This document shows, piece after piece, positions 8,297-17,700 of a stretch of 64,000 nucleotides of DNA. The stretch is taken from assembly GCF_000024545.1 (NCBI RefSeq), contig NC_013947.1, positions 4,216,001 to 4,280,000 on the forward strand, given 5' to 3'. The stretch is from Stackebrandtia nassauensis DSM 44728 (lineage in GTDB: Bacteria; Actinomycetota; Actinomycetes; Mycobacteriales; Micromonosporaceae). The position numbers and the translations under genes were made by a program. The notes beneath the pieces were generated by a model that was not told the origin of the DNA, made no database searches, and worked only from the letters and a program-made list of their open reading frames with translations. The first letter of the stretch is position 1. Each line of letters begins with the position of its first letter.

Positions 8297-8698
8297 GTTC
8301 GCGGCGGCCGGGACGGTTTCGGGTTTGCGTTGGCGCAGCAGGCGGAATCGTCCCCAGGCCGTGAACGCCGCGATGGCGGCGATGACGACGGTGAGGCCGA
8401 CGGCGGGCCACTCGCTCAGGGTCGCGTGGGTGATGGCGGCGCCGATCATCATCAGGACGAGTCCGGTGGCCGCCAACGGGGTGAGGATTTCGACGATGCC
8501 GAACGCGGCGGGCAGGATCAGGCCGATCGCCGCGAGCATTTCGAGTGCGCCCAGGATCGGGACGGTTCCGGACGGGAAGTACTCGATCCAGGTCATCGTG
8601 TCGGCCAGGGTGCCAATGGGTTGGGAGACCTTCGCGAACCCCGCGTTGGCGAAGAACAGGGCCAGTGCCACTTGCAGGATCCAGAGCAGGATTTTCAT
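8279..8698 (-). CDS. DoxX-like membrane protein
   Basis: A 139-residue protein with four predicted transmembrane helices. The start, KILLWILQVALALFFANAGFAKV, is characteristic of the DoxX/DoxX_2 family. Members are small integral membrane proteins linked to redox or stress responses; the reaction is unclear. The start at 8698 has TCGGAGGT just upstream. Divergent from a MarR-type regulator, with two palindromic sites between them, so it is the probable regulatory target. Confidence 0.8.
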   Translation of the reverse strand: MKILLWILQVALALFFANAGFAKVSQPIGTLADTMTWIEYFPSGTVPILGALEMLAAIGLILPAAFGIVEILTPLAATGLVLMMIGAAITHATLSEWPAVGLTVVIAAIAAFTAWGRFRLLRQRKPETVPAAANLSDRS

Positions 8699-8713
8699 GT
8701 CAACCTCCGATAT

Positions 8714-8761
8714 TTGAACTTTCAAGTGTCGTGGGCGACGATAGCACATTTGAACGTTCAA
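8714..8761. promoter_or_regulatory. Two palindromic operators between the DoxX and MarR genes
   Basis: TTGAACTTTCAA (8714-8725) and TTGAACGTTCAA (8750-8761) are 12-bp palindromes of the form TTGAA-N2-TTCAA with centres 36 bp apart. MarR proteins bind palindromes of this kind as dimers. One lies next to each start codon, so both genes can be repressed together. Confidence 0.75.
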
Positions 8762-8781
8762 GCAATGGTTAAGATGGTGTC

Positions 8782-9288
8782 ATGAGTGGACCGTGGCTTG
8801 ACGACGTCGAACAGTCGACCTGGCGTGCGTTCCTGTGGTCGACACAGTTGTTCCACGAGGCCCTCGACCGGCAGCTGCAACGGGACTCGGGCATCCCGCA
8901 CACGTATTACATGATTTTGGCGATGCTGTCGGAGTCATCGCAGCGGACGCGGACGATGACGGAGTTGGCCGCGGCGACCCGGTTCTCGCCGAGCCGGTTG
9001 TCCCACGCGGTGTCGCGGTTGGAGAAGAACGGCTGGATCAAGCGCAAGCGGCACCCCCACCATGGACGTTCCATTGTCGCGGAGTTGACCGACGAGGGGT
9101 TCGCGGCGTTGCGGGAGGCCGCGGTGGGGCATGTCGCCGAGGTGCGCAAGCTCTTGTTCGACCCGTTGACGTCGGACGAGCAGGAGCAGTTGCGCGGTCT
9201 GTGCGAGAAGATCCTCGTCGGGCTCCCCAACACCCGTGGCTGCGCGGCCGAGCCGGAGACCGGGGAAGGTGCCGACGCGGAGCGCTGA
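8782..9288 (+). CDS. MarR-family transcriptional regulator
   Basis: A 168-residue winged-helix protein. The DNA-binding core is TMTELAAATRFSPSRLSHAVSRLEKNGWIKRKRHPHHGRSIVAELTDEGF (about residues 58-107), including the recognition helix and a wing with the family-typical D/H-x-R pattern. Flanking helices would form the dimer interface. It probably represses itself and the divergent DoxX-like gene through the paired TTGAA-N2-TTCAA sites, and releases on a small ligand or oxidant; the ligand is unknown. Confidence 0.9.
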   Translation: MSGPWLDDVEQSTWRAFLWSTQLFHEALDRQLQRDSGIPHTYYMILAMLSESSQRTRTMTELAAATRFSPSRLSHAVSRLEKNGWIKRKRHPHHGRSIVAELTDEGFAALREAAVGHVAEVRKLLFDPLTSDEQEQLRGLCEKILVGLPNTRGCAAEPETGEGADAER

Positions 9289-9377
9289 TCTTCCGTGTTC
9301 GCAACGGAATCGCACCCAAAGTCCGAAACGGGACCTAAACCTCTGACAAATCGATCCCGATCGTTTACCCACAGTGG

Positions 9378-9418
9378 CACGAAACGTTGAGGCAGCATTG
9401 CCTCCCGCTGCGTAATCT
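9378..9418 (+). promoter_or_regulatory. Upstream element shared with 6512-6552, copy 2
   Basis: CACGAAACG, TTGAGGCA, 16 variable bases, CGTAATCT: same order and spacing as copy 1. Here the inverted repeat is GAGGCA (9389-9394) with TGCCTC (9399-9404); its arms differ in sequence from those of copy 1 while pairing is kept. It lies 62 bp before the gene at 9481. Confidence 0.5.
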
Positions 9419-9480
9419 CGATATCAATGGGCACCGGCAGCCCCCTACCCCGTCCATACCAGCCGGAAAACGAGCTCACC

Positions 9481-9729
9481 ATGATCACCGCTACGGGGAC
9501 CGCCGCCACGGACACGACCGTGGCCTTCGACACTCCATCACAGACTGTCGCCACGGAATCGACGGTGCCCATCAGAACTCCGTCAGGTTCCTGTCGCGAG
9601 TGCGGAAACCTCATCCGGGTCACCTACGTCGTCGCTGGCGACATCGTCGTGCCCGGCCTGTGGCAGTGCACGCACTGCCCGGCGGGCCGTCATTCGTGGC
9701 CCAGGACCGACGAGTACCGGTGCAAATGA
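9481..9729 (+). CDS. Small zinc-ribbon protein, function unknown
   Basis: An 82-residue protein with two CxxC pairs (SCRECGN and QCTHCPAG) about 20 residues apart, so a zinc ribbon is likely. The N-terminal 38 residues are Thr/Ala-rich and probably disordered. No enzyme motif. The start could also be the ATG at 9427, which would add 18 residues; 9481 is preferred because it leaves the normal distance from the shared upstream element. The family is not recognised. Confidence 0.5.
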   Translation: MITATGTAATDTTVAFDTPSQTVATESTVPIRTPSGSCRECGNLIRVTYVVAGDIVVPGLWQCTHCPAGRHSWPRTDEYRCK

Positions 9730-9754
9730 CCGGTCAGCACGGTTGGCGGCGTCG

Positions 9755-9928
9755 TCAGGCCGCCTCGGTCGTCAGTTCGCGCAGGTCGCGCGGGAAATCG
9801 TCACGGCGCGACGGACGCGAGTCCGCACCGTGGGTGCGAACCTCCGTCGCCATCTCATCGATCGAAACGGACTGACCGGAGTCGACGATACGCATCATCG
9901 AGTCGACCACGGGGTACTCACAACTCAT
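9755..9928 (-). CDS. Possible small hypothetical protein
   Basis: A 57-residue open frame, MSCEYPVVDSMMRIVDSGQS..., charged and soluble. It fills an otherwise empty gap in the right orientation relative to the next minus-strand gene. AGGTGG lies directly before the ATG, closer than ideal. No homologue is recognised; it may not be real. Confidence 0.3.
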   Translation of the reverse strand: MSCEYPVVDSMMRIVDSGQSVSIDEMATEVRTHGADSRPSRRDDFPRDLRELTTEAA

Positions 9929-10052
9929 CCACCTGCCCATCCGTCATGTGTACCCGCGCTGAGCTGCGTCAACGCTCAGGTAAACGGTTCGTTTCCACTG
10001 GGCACTCGGACCACTTACCGTCTAACGGGCACGGTTTGGCGGCGATCGGTCA

Positions 10053-10691
10053 TCACGCGCTGCCGGAAGGTGGCTCCTTACCTGGTCCGGTCGGCAGCGG
10101 CAGGTTGGAGCGACTGCGGTATTCGTAGTAGGTCTCGCGGATCATCGCCTCGGCGTCCTGCCAGGAACCCGCCCGCCGTTTCGCGGCGGTGTGGACGTTC
10201 GTCGAGTTGGTGAAGGTGATGACGGGCTTGCCCTGCTCCTGCAACCGCAGGATGTTCTGCTCCGCGTCCTCCACGTAGAGGTCGGCGTCCACAAGGTCCT
10301 TGTCCTTCATGAAGCACAGGTCGTGGTAGAGGAAACCGTGGCGGTCCAACCAGGTCGTGGTCTGGGTGACGGCGATCTGGTGGAAGTGCGGGATGAACAG
10401 CCGGTGGGTGATGATGCGAATGTGGATGCCCTCGTTGCTGAGCCGACGCAGCGCGGGCACCGCCCCGGGGATCGGCTTCATGGAGTCGAACAGTTTTCGT
10501 TGCGTCACCGCGAATCGGTGGATGCGCCGGTACTCCTCGATTCCGTCCACACCCCACTCGGCCAGCCCGAAGCTCACCTGGCCGGGCAGCGAGTCGATGG
10601 GCACCTCGTTGAGTTCCGCGACGATCTCGCGCATCCGCCCGTAGAAGTCGGCGCACACTCCATCCAGGTCCAAACCGAGTACGAAGTTCAT
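10053..10691 (-). CDS. 5'(3')-deoxyribonucleotidase-like HAD phosphatase
   Basis: A 212-residue HAD-superfamily protein. Motif I is GLDLDGVCADFYG with the nucleophile and acid Asp residues, followed by RIITHR (motif II region) and late acidic residues in DADLYVEDAEQN (motif IV). Length and the DLDGV-AD motif fit the NT5C/YorS deoxyribonucleotidase family, which dephosphorylates deoxynucleoside monophosphates. Substrate is assigned by family only. The start at 10691 has CAGGAGCG upstream; longer in-frame starts lack this and do not fit the HAD fold. Confidence 0.75.
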   Translation of the reverse strand: MNFVLGLDLDGVCADFYGRMREIVAELNEVPIDSLPGQVSFGLAEWGVDGIEEYRRIHRFAVTQRKLFDSMKPIPGAVPALRRLSNEGIHIRIITHRLFIPHFHQIAVTQTTTWLDRHGFLYHDLCFMKDKDLVDADLYVEDAEQNILRLQEQGKPVITFTNSTNVHTAAKRRAGSWQDAEAMIRETYYEYRSRSNLPLPTGPGKEPPSGSA

Positions 10692-10910
10692 AACGCGCTC
10701 CTGCCGTTGATCCGTTACGTCCTCCATGGTGACGCGCCGAAAGCCGAATCGCCCGAAAAGAGGCCCACTGGGTTGATGTACCCGGAATCGGAGGCCAATG
10801 ACCGCTGTCACATGTACACCCGGTCACCTAGCCTTGGCGCCCTCGTATTCGGGGCAATTCCGATCCTGTCCCCCTCCAGGCCGGGCTGCCGGAAGACTAA
10901 GGAAACTCCC

Positions 10911-11141
10911 ATGCGAAAAGAACCGCTGATCACCGTCGCCACGATCACCGCCCTGGCTTCGGCGGTATTGTCCGCGCTCGTCGCTTTCGGCATCAACCTG
11001 ACCGAAGCCCAGTCGACCTCGATCCTGGGACTCGTGGCCGTCGCCGCGCCGCTGGCCGTCGCCTGGTTCGCGCGCAGCAAGGTGGCCTCACCGAACACGG
11101 TGGAGAAGATCCAGGCCGAGCAGACCGCGAACGCGGAGTGA
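10911..11141 (+). CDS. Small holin-like membrane protein
   Basis: A 76-residue protein with two transmembrane helices (about residues 6-26 and 37-55), a short turn between them, and a charged C-terminal tail (KIQAEQTANAE). This size and topology match the small phage-type holin-like proteins of actinobacteria. AAGGAAA lies 7 bases before the ATG. An endolysin-like gene lies 8 kb away at 19027, so the pair may be phage remnants, or may serve host wall turnover. No lysis cassette order is preserved. Confidence 0.55.
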   Translation: MRKEPLITVATITALASAVLSALVAFGINLTEAQSTSILGLVAVAAPLAVAWFARSKVASPNTVEKIQAEQTANAE

Positions 11142-11182
11142 CCTGACGCCACCGGCGTCGCGGGTGAGGCACAATCGTCGCC

Positions 11183-12103
11183 GTGACTGCTGTGGACATT
11201 CCCGGCCTGCTCGCCGACATCGCCACCGAGGTGGAACCCGAGATCGGACGCGGGACGGTCGCCGACTACATCCCCGCCCTGGCGCGCGTCGACATCCGAC
11301 GGTTCGGCATGGCGGTGGCGAATCTGGACGGTTCGGTCCACGGCGTCGGCGACTGGCGGGAACCGTTCTCGATCCAGAGTGTGTCCAAGGCGTTCACACT
11401 GGCGCTGGTGCTGTCGCGCCCCGACGGCGACCGGGTCTGGCGACGGGTCGGCCGGGAACCGTCCGGCAACCCCTTCAACTCCCTGGTGCAGCTGGAGTAC
11501 GAGAACGGGATCCCGCGCAACCCGTTCATCAACGCCGGGGCACTTGTCGTCACCGACGAACTGGGCCACGACGGCGACGCCGCCGAAGCGCTGCTGGCCT
11601 TCCTACGCGCCGAGTCCGGTTCCGACGCGGTGTCGGTGGACGCCGAGATCGCCGCCTCCGAAGCCGAGCACGCCAACCGCAACCTCGCGCTCGGCTACCT
11701 GATGGCGTCCTACGGCAACATGCGGCAGGAACTGCCGGACGTCGTCGAGCAGTACATCCGGCAATGCTCCATCACGATGAACTGCGCCCAGCTCGCCCGA
11801 GCCGGACTGTTCCTGGCCCGGCACGGCGTCCGCAACGACGGCAACCGCCTCCTGACCCGCAGCCAGGCCAAACGGGTCAACGCGGTGATGCTCACCTGCG
11901 GGGCCTACGACGCGGCCGGAGAGTTCGCCTTCCGCGTCGGCCTGCCGGGCAAGAGCGGCGTGGGCGGCGGCATCCTGGCGGTGGTCCCCGGCCGCTGCGC
12001 GATCGCCGTGTGGAGCCCGGGACTGGACGCCCGAGGCAACTCGGTGGCGGGCGTCGCCGCCCTTGACCGGTTCACCACCGTCACCGGCTGGTCGGTGTTC
12101 TGA
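11183..12103 (+). CDS. glsA: Glutaminase
   Basis: A 306-residue serine-dependent glutaminase (beta-lactamase-like fold). The SxxK motif is S66-V-S-K69 within FSIQSVSKAF. Other family motifs are NPFINAGAL, NRNLALGYLM and the late GKSGVGGGI loop. It hydrolyses L-glutamine to glutamate and ammonia in the cytoplasm. The length matches the family. The start is GTG; the gene appears monocistronic and ends 6 bp from the convergent AIPR-amidohydrolase gene. Confidence 0.93.
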   Translation: MTAVDIPGLLADIATEVEPEIGRGTVADYIPALARVDIRRFGMAVANLDGSVHGVGDWREPFSIQSVSKAFTLALVLSRPDGDRVWRRVGREPSGNPFNSLVQLEYENGIPRNPFINAGALVVTDELGHDGDAAEALLAFLRAESGSDAVSVDAEIAASEAEHANRNLALGYLMASYGNMRQELPDVVEQYIRQCSITMNCAQLARAGLFLARHGVRNDGNRLLTRSQAKRVNAVMLTCGAYDAAGEFAFRVGLPGKSGVGGGILAVVPGRCAIAVWSPGLDARGNSVAGVAALDRFTTVTGWSVF

Positions 12104-12109
12104 CGTCCA

Positions 12110-13018
12110 CTACAGACCGAACAGCCGCGCGGCGTTGTCGTGACACACCGCCCGCAACCACTCCTCCCCCAACCCGGTGCACTCCAACGCCGCCAACGCG
12201 TGCGCGTACGAGTAGGGGATGTTCGGAAAGTCCGTGCCCAACAGCACCCGGTCCCCCAGATCCCCCAGCCGTGGCAGCGCCCGGTCCGGAAACGGCAGCA
12301 TCGCCTCGGTGAACCTGGTGAACGCCATCGTGGTGTCCAACATGACCCGCTCATACCGCTCGGCGAGCCCCAGGAAGTCCTCGTACTCCGGCATCCCGAG
12401 ATGTGCGACCACCAACGGCAACCGGGGATGCCGCTCCAATAGCGCGGCCATCGGCTCGGGTCCGGTGTGCGCGCCGGGAATCGGCCCGGATCCACAATGG
12501 GTCACCACCGGAATCCCGGCGTCGGCCAGCAGTCCCCACACCTTGTCCAACAGCGGGGAGTTGGGGTCGAAGCCGCCGACCTGGAGGTGGCATTTGAAGA
12601 CCCGCGCGCCCTGGTCGACGGCGCGGGTGACGTCGTCGATCGCGCCGGGTTCGTCGAAGAATGTCGCCGTGTGCAGGCAATCGGGTGTGCGGGCGGCGAA
12701 GTCGGCGGCCCAGTCGTTGAGCCAGCGCGCCATGCCGGGCTTGTGCGGGTACAGCATGGAGGTGAACGCGCGGACGCCGAAACCGCGCAACAGTCGCAGC
12801 AGTCTCTCTTCCTCGTGGCGGTAGGTGATCGGCCACGCCCGACCCATCACCGGTCCCGCCAGATCGAAGTAGGCCCAGACCTTCGCCAGCACCCGTCGCG
12901 GCATGAAGTGGGTGTGGACGTCGATGATGGACTCGATGCCGATGCGTTCGCGGAACGCGGCGACCGCCGCCGAGTCGTCGTGATCGATGGTTGCCGATGG
13001 CTCGGCCCGCGAGGTCAT
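12110..13018 (-). other. Amidohydrolase-2 domain, possibly also translated separately
   Basis: The last 302 residues of the fused frame form a complete TIM-barrel amidohydrolase: IIDVHTHFMP (HxH metal site), VTHCGSG, VVAHLGMPEYE and LLGTDFPN. Stand-alone proteins of this size are common in actinobacteria. An ATG at 13018 begins the domain, but no convincing ribosome site precedes it. It may once have been an independent gene into which the AIPR frame now reads. Confidence 0.6.
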
Positions 13019-14764
13019 GGCGTCCAGCGTGCCACCGGTGTGAGTGGCGCGCGCTGGCCGGGGTAATCGGCGCGGCTGTTGCCGGGCGAGGGCCACTACT
13101 GTTTTGCCGAAGGTGATCGACGCGGCCGCGGTCTTCGGGTCGGGTGAGGACGACTGGGTCAGCGCTTTGTCCAGGACGGATTGGATGTCGAGGGCGAGCA
13201 GTTCCCAGCCGCCGTCCGACCAGAGCACCTCGTCGACGGGGTCCAGCCGTTTGCCCTTGGCTTTGTGGTCGCCGACGAGCGGCCGGACGCCGTACAGCAC
13301 GCCCAGCACGGCGATCGCCTGGTAGCCGAGCGATCGGTAGCGTTTGTGGATGCGTCTGGTGTCGGCCAGCCAGTCCCAGCGGTACAGTGCCGCACCGGCG
13401 GTGTAGAACTCGCGCTCGGAGGCGTTGCCGAAGTGTTCGTCGAACGCGGTGTCCAGATCCCGGTGACCGCTGGACGGTGCGGGTCGGCCGAACATCGCGA
13501 CATGGGCGCGCAGTTGCGGGTTCATGCCGATGACGCCGCGGCGCAGGTCGTTGGCGCCTTTGCCGGGGCGCCTGGCGAAGTAGAGCGGCCGATTCTCGTC
13601 GTATTGATGGCGATAGTGGACTTCCAGGCGCCGCATCAGCTGGTTCCGGTTGGTGAAGTACACCTTGGGGATCTCGGTCTGCCGGTTGGTCGCGGTGACG
13701 ATCTCGTTGATGACCTCGTCGTCGTCGCATTCGATGATCTGCACCTTCACGGCGACGCCGTCGAGCCGATCGGATTCCTCGGCGAGCACGTAGCAGGTCT
13801 GGCAGCCGTTGACGACCTGGAAGTCGCGGATGACCACTTGGGAGTCCTGCCAGGCTCGCAGTGATCGTGCCACGATCGTGATGCCGTTGTTGAGGACGGC
13901 GAAACGGCGGCGGGTCGCCTCGTCGCGCAGGGTTTCGCGGATTTCGTCGTTAACGGGTGCGGCGGGCTGGTATTCGCGGATGTTCTCGCTGAACAGGTTG
14001 GGCTTCGGGTCGCCGGAGGCATCCGCTATGGCCTGCACGAGTTCGGCGGCCGGGACCAGCCCCTGCCGGGCCTGGGTGATGCCGGGGTCAACGGGCAGGG
14101 CGTAGTGGCCGGTGAAGGTCAGTTTCGCTTTGGAGGACCACTGTGCTCGTTCGTAGCGGCGGCTGAGTTCGGTACGGCCGAGGAACTCGAACCTCACCTC
14201 ACCGATGATCCCGTTGTGGGCCAAAGCTTGCGCGGCGCGGGATGCTTCGCGGCGCAGCTCGTCGTTGGCGCCCAGCGAGGTGCTGGCGTAGGCGATCTCG
14301 AGGCGCACGCCGCGGCTGTTGAGGCGGTCTCGGTGTTTCTTGATCCGGCGCAGGCACTCTCGCAGCGGTTCGACGTCGGCGGCGTGGTCGAGCGGCTCCT
14401 CGGTCCGCAGAATGTACTCGACGCGAACCCGCAGATCGGCGATGGTCGCCCGGCTCATGCTGGCCGAGGTCTTGGCCTGGACGACGACGATCGTCGGTGA
14501 GATGTCGGTGGTGGCCAGAAGACAGCGTTCCACGTCGTCGGGGGCGTTGAACAGGTTTTCGTTGATCACCACGGCGTAGCCGTCGATACCGCCGTCCTCG
14601 CTGCCGCCGATGCGGTAGTCGACAGCTTCGAAACTGTCGAAGGTGTGGTCACTCAGTACACAGTGGGTGGCGAACACCTCGAACTTGTCCGGGTCTCTCC
14701 ACGACGACAGTCCCTTCTCGGCGCAGAACTCGGTCATCAGCTGTTGAACCACCGGGTTCATCAT
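12110..14764 (-). CDS. PD-(D/E)XK-AIPR defence protein fused in frame to an amidohydrolase
   Basis: The open frame is unbroken for 884 residues. Residues about 1-130 look like a restriction-endonuclease fold: D61 in GGIDGY and Q96-x-K98 in VVVQAKTS give a D...QxK active site. Residues about 250-560 carry the AIPR (abortive infection/phage resistance) hallmarks LNNGITI, VVNGCQT and TNRQTEIPK. After a low-complexity bridge (ARQQPRRLPRPARATHTGG) the frame enters an amidohydrolase-2 domain at M583. The gene overlaps the HerA-like gene by 4 bp (ATGA), so it is the last gene of that operon. The likely role is DNA cleavage in phage defence. No stop separates the two parts; whether a true fusion, a recent stop loss or a sequence error cannot be decided here. 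Confidence 0.8.
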   Translation of the reverse strand: MMNPVVQQLMTEFCAEKGLSSWRDPDKFEVFATHCVLSDHTFDSFEAVDYRIGGSEDGGIDGYAVVINENLFNAPDDVERCLLATTDISPTIVVVQAKTSASMSRATIADLRVRVEYILRTEEPLDHAADVEPLRECLRRIKKHRDRLNSRGVRLEIAYASTSLGANDELRREASRAAQALAHNGIIGEVRFEFLGRTELSRRYERAQWSSKAKLTFTGHYALPVDPGITQARQGLVPAAELVQAIADASGDPKPNLFSENIREYQPAAPVNDEIRETLRDEATRRRFAVLNNGITIVARSLRAWQDSQVVIRDFQVVNGCQTCYVLAEESDRLDGVAVKVQIIECDDDEVINEIVTATNRQTEIPKVYFTNRNQLMRRLEVHYRHQYDENRPLYFARRPGKGANDLRRGVIGMNPQLRAHVAMFGRPAPSSGHRDLDTAFDEHFGNASEREFYTAGAALYRWDWLADTRRIHKRYRSLGYQAIAVLGVLYGVRPLVGDHKAKGKRLDPVDEVLWSDGGWELLALDIQSVLDKALTQSSSPDPKTAAASITFGKTVVALARQQPRRLPRPARATHTGGTLDAMTSRAEPSATIDHDDSAAVAAFRERIGIESIIDVHTHFMPRRVLAKVWAYFDLAGPVMGRAWPITYRHEEERLLRLLRGFGVRAFTSMLYPHKPGMARWLNDWAADFAARTPDCLHTATFFDEPGAIDDVTRAVDQGARVFKCHLQVGGFDPNSPLLDKVWGLLADAGIPVVTHCGSGPIPGAHTGPEPMAALLERHPRLPLVVAHLGMPEYEDFLGLAERYERVMLDTTMAFTRFTEAMLPFPDRALPRLGDLGDRVLLGTDFPNIPYSYAHALAALECTGLGEEWLRAVCHDNAARLFGL

Positions 14765-17700
14765 GGTTGTCGCCGCTTCGATCGAGCTCGTTCGGAGATC
14801 TCGCCTTCCTCCAGTGGTGGCCCGTGGTGGCTCAGGCACATGGGGACCGTCGTTTGGGTGAGCGGGTGGCCCTCCAGTGAGACATAGAACCGCCCGGCGG
14901 TCAGCTGGGAGATCGGCGGCGGTTCGTCGCCTCGGGCCCTGGCCATGTCGTTGACGGCGCCGACGTGCGGGGGAACCACCACGCGGCCGTAGACGTGGGT
15001 GGCGGCGTTGCCGGTGATACGACTGTCGATCCCGCGCGGTGCCTGGGTGGCGTAGACGAGGCCGAGCCCGTATTTGCGGGCCTGTGAGGCGAGATTGCGG
15101 GTGCTCTCGGTGCACGGGGTGTTTCGTCCGGACGGGATGAACGTCTGCGCCTCATCCATGATGAACAGTCCACTGAGTGGTTTGTCGCGAGCCGGGTGGC
15201 GCTTGATCCAGGTGAACAGCGCCATCTGGAGCCGGTTGACGAACGCGGGACGGTTCTCGTCAGGGATTCCGGCGAGGTTGATCACCGAGACCCGGGCCCG
15301 GTAACCGTTCGCGGGAGCCAGCAGCCGATCGGGGTCGAAGTGGACGCCTTCGCCGTCGAACAGCGGATCGTTGGAGCGCGCGTACGCCAACGCCGAGGCC
15401 ACGTAGGTGGCGTGCCGGTCGGCTGACGGCAGCGCGGCCAGCACCTCATCGGACGGTTCGCGAAGCAGTTCGATGAGCTGCCCCAGGTCACCGCCGCCGC
15501 GACGCGCGAACTCCCGCAGCGTCACCCGCAGCACTGCGCGACGGCCGTCCGCCTGGTGGTTCTCGGCGTCGATCCGAGCGCGGGGAGCCAGCGACGCGAC
15601 GGCGGTCTCGATGGCCAGCCGTAGGTCGTCCGGGTCGTCGCGCACGGCGGTGAAGTCAGGGAAGGGTTGCAGGGTCAAGGGGTTGCCGCGGCTGACTCCT
15701 GGAGTCCACACCACGACGTCGGTGTTCTTGAGATAGTCCAGACTGCGTTCTTCGTCGCCGGGCCACCAGCCGTCCGGGTTGGACGGCCAGGCGTCGCCGA
15801 GACGGGCCAGGTCGTTGTTAGGGTCCAGGACGATGGTACTGACGCCACGAAGAGCGCACTCCTCGATGATGCGTCGCAACAGGACGGTCTTGCCTGATCC
15901 GGAGGCGGCGAACATGGCGACGTGTTTGCGCAGCGCCGGTAGCTCGATGGTGACCGGTTCGCCTCGGGGGTTGAGACCCAGTGGGATCACGGTTTCGGCG
16001 ACCATGGGCGGCGCGTCGGTCAGCTTCGGTGTCGCCGGTGGGGTCGCGTCTGGTGTCTTAGGCGAGGAATCCAGTGGGGTGCCGGATTCGGGTTTGACGA
16101 GTTTGAGCAGTGCCCTGCCCAGCTCGGTTCCGCTCACGGGTCGGGTGTCGCGCAGCCATTGGCGCACTTCGTCGGTGTCGCTGGTGGTGGTGAGCTGGAC
16201 GGCGCGCAGGGTTCGCAGGTCGTCGTCGCTGATCTCGGTGACGACCCCGTTCGAAGCCGCCAGTTCGTTGGTCACGGACTTGATGCGGGTGGTCGGTTTC
16301 CAGGGGTTCGTTCGCACGATGAACAGGTGAACGGAGTCCGCGGTCTCGGCCGCAGCGACCGCCCTGGCGTTGTCGACGCGTTGACCGACGTGCGCGGCGC
16401 TGATGGTGTTGATGCCGCGTATGAGGATCTTGGCTTTCGCCGCGGTGGTGATCTCGCAGTGGATGGAGGCCTTCTCGGCGCCGCGACACGCGTCGCGAAC
16501 CTGGGTGCTCTCACCGAGACCGGCCTCCGTGGCCAGGGCCCGTGCGGCGCCGGTCAGCACGTCGGCGAGATCGCGTTCGGCGGAGGTCTCCTTGAGACCG
16601 TCCACATGCAGTGTTCGCCGGTGGGAGAGATACCGTGTCTGCGTTTCCGACGCCTCGGGATCCTCCGGTTTGTCAGCCGTCCCGGTACCGTCCGGGGGTC
16701 GGCGGCGATTCTGAAAGACCGTCACCGGCACCAGTTCACCGGCAGCCACACACTCGCGGACGTGTTCACCGACGAGTTGGATCAGTTGCCGGGGTCGATG
16801 CTGGGCCGCTTCGTCGAACGCGGCCGGGGGAATCGGCCAGGTGTCATACGGCGGCGCGAATCCCAGTCGCTGAAACTGCGGCGCCAGGAAGACCGCCGCG
16901 AGGCGGCGGGCGGTGTCCCCGTTGGGGATCGGATTCAGCCGCAAAGCGCCGTGGAACCGGTCCAGGGCCGACCGGGCCGCGCGGGAGCGAATCGTCTCCC
17001 AGGTGTGCTCCAGGCAGGAGATGAGCGTGATGCTTCGGGTCAGTTTCTCGCGGATCGTCATCAACGCGGCGGCCAGATCGGCAGACTCCCCGTCCGATGC
17101 CGCCGACTCCGTAGACTGCGCGGAGCGGACCACCAGTTCGTCGATCTGGTCCACGACGAACAGGGACGGCCCGGTCTTGGCCAGCAGCTGCGACAGGTGC
17201 CGCACCACCTCGTCGGGTGAGGCGGGCCGGACCGGCCGCAGGTCCCAGTTGTGCCGCGAGTCCATTTCGTCGTCGCTGTCGTGCAGGTAGGCCCAGCCGG
17301 CGGCGTTGGCGTCGTCATCGTCGATCGCCAGCAGCGCGAGGGCCAGGGCGACGTTTCGCAGTCCCCGGCTCGGGTGGCGGGAACGCACCCCGTCGGTGAA
17401 GGCGCGCAGGTACGAGCGCGACTGTTCGGTGTCGACGCGCTTTCGGCCGCTGACGACCGCCCGCGCCGGTTCGTCGAGACCCACGTCCTTGGCCAGCCGT
17501 TCCACCGCCAACGCCAGTTGGGTGGTCACGGTGGGCGGCAGCTGGTGCGGGTCCATGGGCTCACACAGGTCCCGGACCATCGAGGCAAGCACCCGTGTCC
17601 ACAAGGTTTCGGGAGCGCCGTCGGGTTGGATGTTGAAATAGTAGCCACCGATACCGGCGATGAACTTGCGCGCCCACCAGACGATGTGGCTCTTTCCCGA

